Shown here: one piece after another, positions 61,195-64,000 of the stretch
How the letters are laid out: each line of letters starts with the position of its first letter
Numbering within the stretch: the stretch's first letter is position 1
Notes under the pieces: model-generated
What the model was told of the DNA's origin: nothing
Databases searched by the model: none
What the model saw: the letters and a program-made list of their open reading frames with translations, nothing else
Program-made: the position numbers and the translations under genes
Assembly (NCBI GenBank): GCA_014867205.1
Contig: WGUO01000020.1
Span: forward strand, 7,143-71,142
Direction: 5' to 3'
Origin: Muribaculaceae bacterium
GTDB taxonomy: Bacteria; Bacteroidota; Bacteroidia; Bacteroidales; Muribaculaceae
Length of the DNA stretch: 64,000 bases

Positions 61195-61321
61195 GGCGTT
61201 TGTTTTTAGAGGTTGACAATGGTTGGGCTGTCAGAAATCGGCTTCCCGGTCGGGAGTGTCAATCTGTTCTATACCTCTAATACGCCGGCAGGGTCGTTTA
61301 TGTTCAGATGCCGGGGGGCCG

Positions 61322-61381
61322 CATCGCACAAAAAATGTTAAGGAGCGCAAAACTGCGCTCCTTAACATTTTTTGTGCGATG
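61322..61381. terminator. 28-bp perfect-stem terminator after yeiH
   Basis: Arms 61322-61349 / 61354-61381, AAAC loop, T/A-runs on both sides, no mismatches. Ends the yeiH transcript on the minus strand, and can act on the plus strand too. Confidence 0.85.
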
Positions 61382-61396
61382 GGCTCTGAGACGGTG

Positions 61397-62431
61397 TCAG
61401 CTGATGACGGGCACAAGATAGCGGGCCATCAGCCAGCCGCCGACCATCAGCCATACGAACAGACAGGCCGCGAGCACGAAAGGCTTGGCTCCCGCCTTCT
61501 TGAACTTGTCGAAGCTTGTCTCGGCGCCGAGTGCGGCCATAGCCATTGTCAGCAGGAACGTGTCGAACTCGTAAATCCAGTTCACCAGGCCGACAGGCAG
61601 CAGGTTGAATGAGTTGAAGCCGATGACCAGCAGGAATCCGAACGCGAACCAGGGCACTGCGACCTTGCGCTTGCCACCCTCGGCGTCGTTGCCCTTGCCT
61701 GCGAACGATGCCGCCCACCAGCCTAAGATAATCAGCACCGGCACCAGCAGCATGACGCGTATCATCTTGACTATGATTGAGATGCCGGCGATTTCCTCGC
61801 CCATTGCGTTGCCTGCTCCCACGGCATGCGCCACCTCATGCAGTGTCGAGCCTGAGAATATGCCCATCTGTTCCGGAGTCAGCCCGAGTATGCCCGAGCG
61901 GTATGCCACGGGATAGACGAACATCGCTATTGTGCCGAATATCACCACCGTAGCCACTGCTACGGCGGTCTTGTAGGGCTTGGTGTGAAGTGTGGCCTCA
62001 GCGCCGAGCACGGCGGCCGCGCCGCAGATGCCGCTGCCTATGGAGGTCAGGAGCGCTATGTCGCGGTCCATCTTGAGCAGCTTGCCGATCCAGACGCCTC
62101 CGAGTATTGTCACGGTGACGATAATCAGATCGACCACGATGCCGGCCATTCCGACTGCAAGAACATCCTGGAATGTCAGCCTGAATCCATACAGTATGAT
62201 GCCCAGGCGGAGTATGCGTTTGGAGCAGTACTGGATGCCGGGGGCCCACGCTGCCGGCAGGTGCATACGCAGAGTGTTGGCATAGATCATGCCGATGATG
62301 ATGCCGATGATGAGCGGCGAGATTGAAAGGTCGCGAAGCACTTGCGCCTGCCCGATGAAGAACGAGGCGCAGGCGAACAGCGCCATCAGAAGTATGCCGT
62401 GGTATACACCGGCTTTCTTTTCGATTGACAT
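61397..62431 (-). CDS. yeiH: YeiH family putative sulfate exporter
   Basis: 344 residues, about ten membrane helices. Family blocks: SPLIIGIIIGMIYANTLR, LRLGIILYGFRLTFQDV, SIGSGICGAAAVLGAEA, GSTLHEVAHAVGAGNAMG and the C-terminal KPFVLAACLFVWLMVGG. UPF0324/YeiH; substrate not established (sulfate or taurine degradation export proposed). Single gene. Confidence 0.9.
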   Translation of the reverse strand: MSIEKKAGVYHGILLMALFACASFFIGQAQVLRDLSISPLIIGIIIGMIYANTLRMHLPAAWAPGIQYCSKRILRLGIILYGFRLTFQDVLAVGMAGIVVDLIIVTVTILGGVWIGKLLKMDRDIALLTSIGSGICGAAAVLGAEATLHTKPYKTAVAVATVVIFGTIAMFVYPVAYRSGILGLTPEQMGIFSGSTLHEVAHAVGAGNAMGEEIAGISIIVKMIRVMLLVPVLIILGWWAASFAGKGNDAEGGKRKVAVPWFAFGFLLVIGFNSFNLLPVGLVNWIYEFDTFLLTMAMAALGAETSFDKFKKAGAKPFVLAACLFVWLMVGGWLMARYLVPVIS

Positions 62432-62547
62432 GAGTTATATCTTTTTCTAAATGCTGTGTGTATTGTTTTTCCTAAATAACGCTACTTGCCCATAAATATG
62501 TCAATGTGGCTGGAATAAATTAAGAAATCAGGGGCCCGGTTTTCACA

Positions 62548-62580
62548 TTTGCGCATGTTGCCGCTTTTTTGTAACTTTGC
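62548..62580 (+). promoter_or_regulatory. Promoter of purT
   Basis: TTTG 62548-62551, 20-base spacer, TAACTTTGC 62572-62580; ATG 39 bases downstream. Confidence 0.68.
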
Positions 62581-62618
62581 GCTATATTTTTTAACATCAA
62601 TTCACAACTGATTAAGGT

Positions 62619-63803
62619 ATGGTTGAAATAGGATGCCCGTTTACAGCGCGTGGCAAGAAGGCCCTGCTGCTCGGCAGCGGCGAACTGGGTAAGGAAGTCG
62701 CTATAGAACTGCTTCGCTATGGCGTAGAGGTCGTTGCTCTCGACAAGTATGAGAACGCTCCGGCCATGCTGGTCGCCAACCGCTCGATTGTAGTGTCCAT
62801 GCTCGACGGCGACGCGCTGCGCCGCATCGTCGAGGAGGAGAAACCTGATTACATTATTCCAGAGATCGAGGCCATCGCCACTCCGACCCTCATCGCCCTT
62901 GAGAAGGAGGGCTGGAATGTCGTGCCTACCGCGCGTGCGACATTCATCACCATGAACCGCCGCGAGATCCGCAACCTCGCTGCCAACGAGCTTGGTCTGC
63001 CGACATCTCCCTTTGAGTTTGCAGATACGGAGGAGGAGTATCTGGCGGCTGTGAGGCGCATAGGGCTGCCCTGTGTGGTGAAGCCGGTTATGAGCTCGTC
63101 GGGTCATGGCCAGAGCCTTGTCCGCGAGGAGTCGCAGGTGGCTGATGCGTGGCGCGAGGCCCAGGAGGGTGGACGTGCGGGTCATGGTGCTGTCATTGTC
63201 GAGGGTTTTGTAGATTTCGACTATGAGATTACTCTGCTCACTGTGCGCCATATCGGCGGCACATCGTTCTGCGAGCCGATCGGCCATTATCAGAAAAATG
63301 GCGACTATCAGCGCAGCTGGCAGCCGCAGCCCATGTCGGAGGTGGCTGTCGCCAAGGCACGCGAGATCGCCCGCAAGGTTACCGACGCTCTCGGCGGCTA
63401 CGGAATTTTCGGTGTAGAGTTTTTCATCAAGGGCGACGACGTCATCTTCTCCGAGCTTTCGCCCCGTCCGCATGACACGGGTATGGTCACGCTTATCTCT
63501 CAGCACCTGTCTGAGTTCGCGCTTCATGTCCGCGCGTTGCTCGGCCTTCCGATTCCCGAGATTCGTTTCTACGGCCCGGCGGCAAGCCGCGCGCTGCTGG
63601 CTGAGGGCAACGGCCGCGACATAGTGTTCAGCGGCATGGAGAACGCGCTCTCTATTCCCGGCACCGACATGCGTATCTTCGGCAAGCCCGAGGTCAAGGG
63701 TCATCGCCGCATGGGCGTCATGCTCGCATCTGCCCCGACCGTCGACGAGGCCTGCGAAAATGTAGAGAAGGCCGCCGCCCAGATCCGCATTACAGTAGAG
63801 TGA
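62619..63803 (+). CDS. purT: Formate-dependent GAR transformylase PurT
   Basis: 394 residues, ATP-grasp. [19 protein letters not shown] start, [21 protein letters not shown] lid [41 protein letters not shown] (metal site; excerpt [20 protein letters not shown]), and a C-terminal MGVMLASA. Uses formate and ATP to formylate GAR in purine synthesis, an alternative to PurN. Nearness to a formate/nitrite transporter is suggestive only. Confidence 0.96.
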   Translation: MVEIGCPFTARGKKALLLGSGELGKEVAIELLRYGVEVVALDKYENAPAMLVANRSIVVSMLDGDALRRIVEEEKPDYIIPEIEAIATPTLIALEKEGWNVVPTARATFITMNRREIRNLAANELGLPTSPFEFADTEEEYLAAVRRIGLPCVVKPVMSSSGHGQSLVREESQVADAWREAQEGGRAGHGAVIVEGFVDFDYEITLLTVRHIGGTSFCEPIGHYQKNGDYQRSWQPQPMSEVAVAKAREIARKVTDALGGYGIFGVEFFIKGDDVIFSELSPRPHDTGMVTLISQHLSEFALHVRALLGLPIPEIRFYGPAASRALLAEGNGRDIVFSGMENALSIPGTDMRIFGKPEVKGHRRMGVMLASAPTVDEACENVEKAAAQIRITVE

Positions 63804-63805
63804 GG

Positions 63806-63935
63806 TGTTAGGTTTTAGGTTTTAGGTGTTAGAGTTTAGGTTTCGTTGTCCCATGTTCTGTTTTGCGACCAAGGGGAAGCAAATTAAAGATAAAAGATAA
63901 ACGATTAAAGATTAATTCCCACTAAACTTTAAACC
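63806..63935. repeat. TTAGG-rich and AAAGAT-rich simple repeats
   Basis: GTTAGGTTTTAGGTTTTAGG at 63808-63827, then AAAGATAAAAGATAAACGAT and related units about 63886-63910. Low complexity, no gene. Confidence 0.6.
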
Positions 63936-63952
63936 TTAAACACTCACCCCCA

Positions 63953-64000
63953 AATACAAAGGGAACTGAAACGGAATTCCGTTTCAGTTCCCTTTGTATT
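63953..64000. terminator. 48-bp perfect palindrome at the window edge
   Basis: Arms 63953-63976 / 63977-64000; may extend past the window. Probable terminator after purT or the next gene. Confidence 0.7.

Noticed and set aside
62520..63704. Long open frame on the minus strand opposite purT
   Set aside because: Antisense to a full-length conserved gene; composition is Arg/His/Leu-rich and without family motifs, as expected for a shadow in GC-rich DNA.

Overview
The window looks like chromosome from a member of the order Bacteroidales, probably Muribaculaceae or a close relative (family-level placement is inference). Support comes from gene families and neighbourhoods typical of the order: MurF-Alr fusion, DUF4271-HemD, DUF3098-UppP, DUF4831, DUF4492, and LptE-TPR-SecG next to a sigma-54 activator. 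Promoters throughout match the Bacteroidetes sigma-ABfr type, TTTG (or TTG), about 20 bases, then TAnnTTTGC. Most of the window is dense, GC-rich housekeeping DNA. AT-richer accessory patches lie near 24.5-31.7 kb, 49.3-50.9 kb and 58.6-59.8 kb.

Layout. 0-7.9 kb: DUF4271 (partial), hemD, a 1000-residue protein with two receiver-like domains and a PEP-synthase-type N domain, a coiled-coil protein, miaB and an acetyl-CoA/succinate CoA-transferase. 7.9-17.8 kb: a secreted protein, an exbB-exbD-tonB operon, pdxJ, a CBS-type protein with nadK, and a leftward run of acyltransferase, sigma-54 activator, lptE, TPR protein and secG. 18-24.4 kb: a solitary phage portal-like gene with a frameshifted 3' end, then a galactose operon (GH2 beta-galactosidase, galK, galM). 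24.5-31.7 kb: a surface-glycan island (two glycosyltransferases, two Stealth phosphotransferases, one further transferase), a beta-barrel protein, and a DUF4143 ATPase preceded by four regularly spaced operator-like repeats. 31.7-43.4 kb: fba, xseA/xseB, DUF4831, nnr, murF-alr, a structured RNA candidate, surE, a glycosyltransferase and mtaB. 43.4-48.9 kb: ftsX, DUF3098, uppP, truB, queA, DUF4492 and a beta-barrel protein. 48.9-50.9 kb: decayed and mobile-type small genes, namely a secreted-protein remnant, a GNAT toxin-like gene with an internal TGA, and an orphan HigA. 50.9-58.4 kb: xerD, a degenerate methyltransferase-like gene, a YfhO-family protein, an Lrp-type regulator, a LolC/E-type permease, rbfA, an O-methyltransferase and aroQ. 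58.4-64 kb: tRNA-Asp, hicA-hicB, tRNA-Pro, a formate/nitrite transporter, a small basic secreted protein, yeiH and purT.

Functionally the window mixes envelope biogenesis (LptE, SecG, UppP, MurF-Alr, FtsX, LolC/E-type permease, capsule-type transferases), tRNA modification (MiaB, MtaB, TruB, QueA), cofactor synthesis and repair (HemD, PdxJ, NadK, Nnr), galactose use and fermentation. Best candidates for something undescribed are the 33-bp-periodic dyad array at 30251-30366 with its ATPase, the independently promoted and terminated 6S-like RNA candidate at about 39857-40080, the lone portal-like gene, and the double-receiver/PEP-synthase-N fusion. No insertion sequence, CRISPR array, rRNA or complete prophage was seen. 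No database search was run, so family names rest on recognised motifs and gene order.
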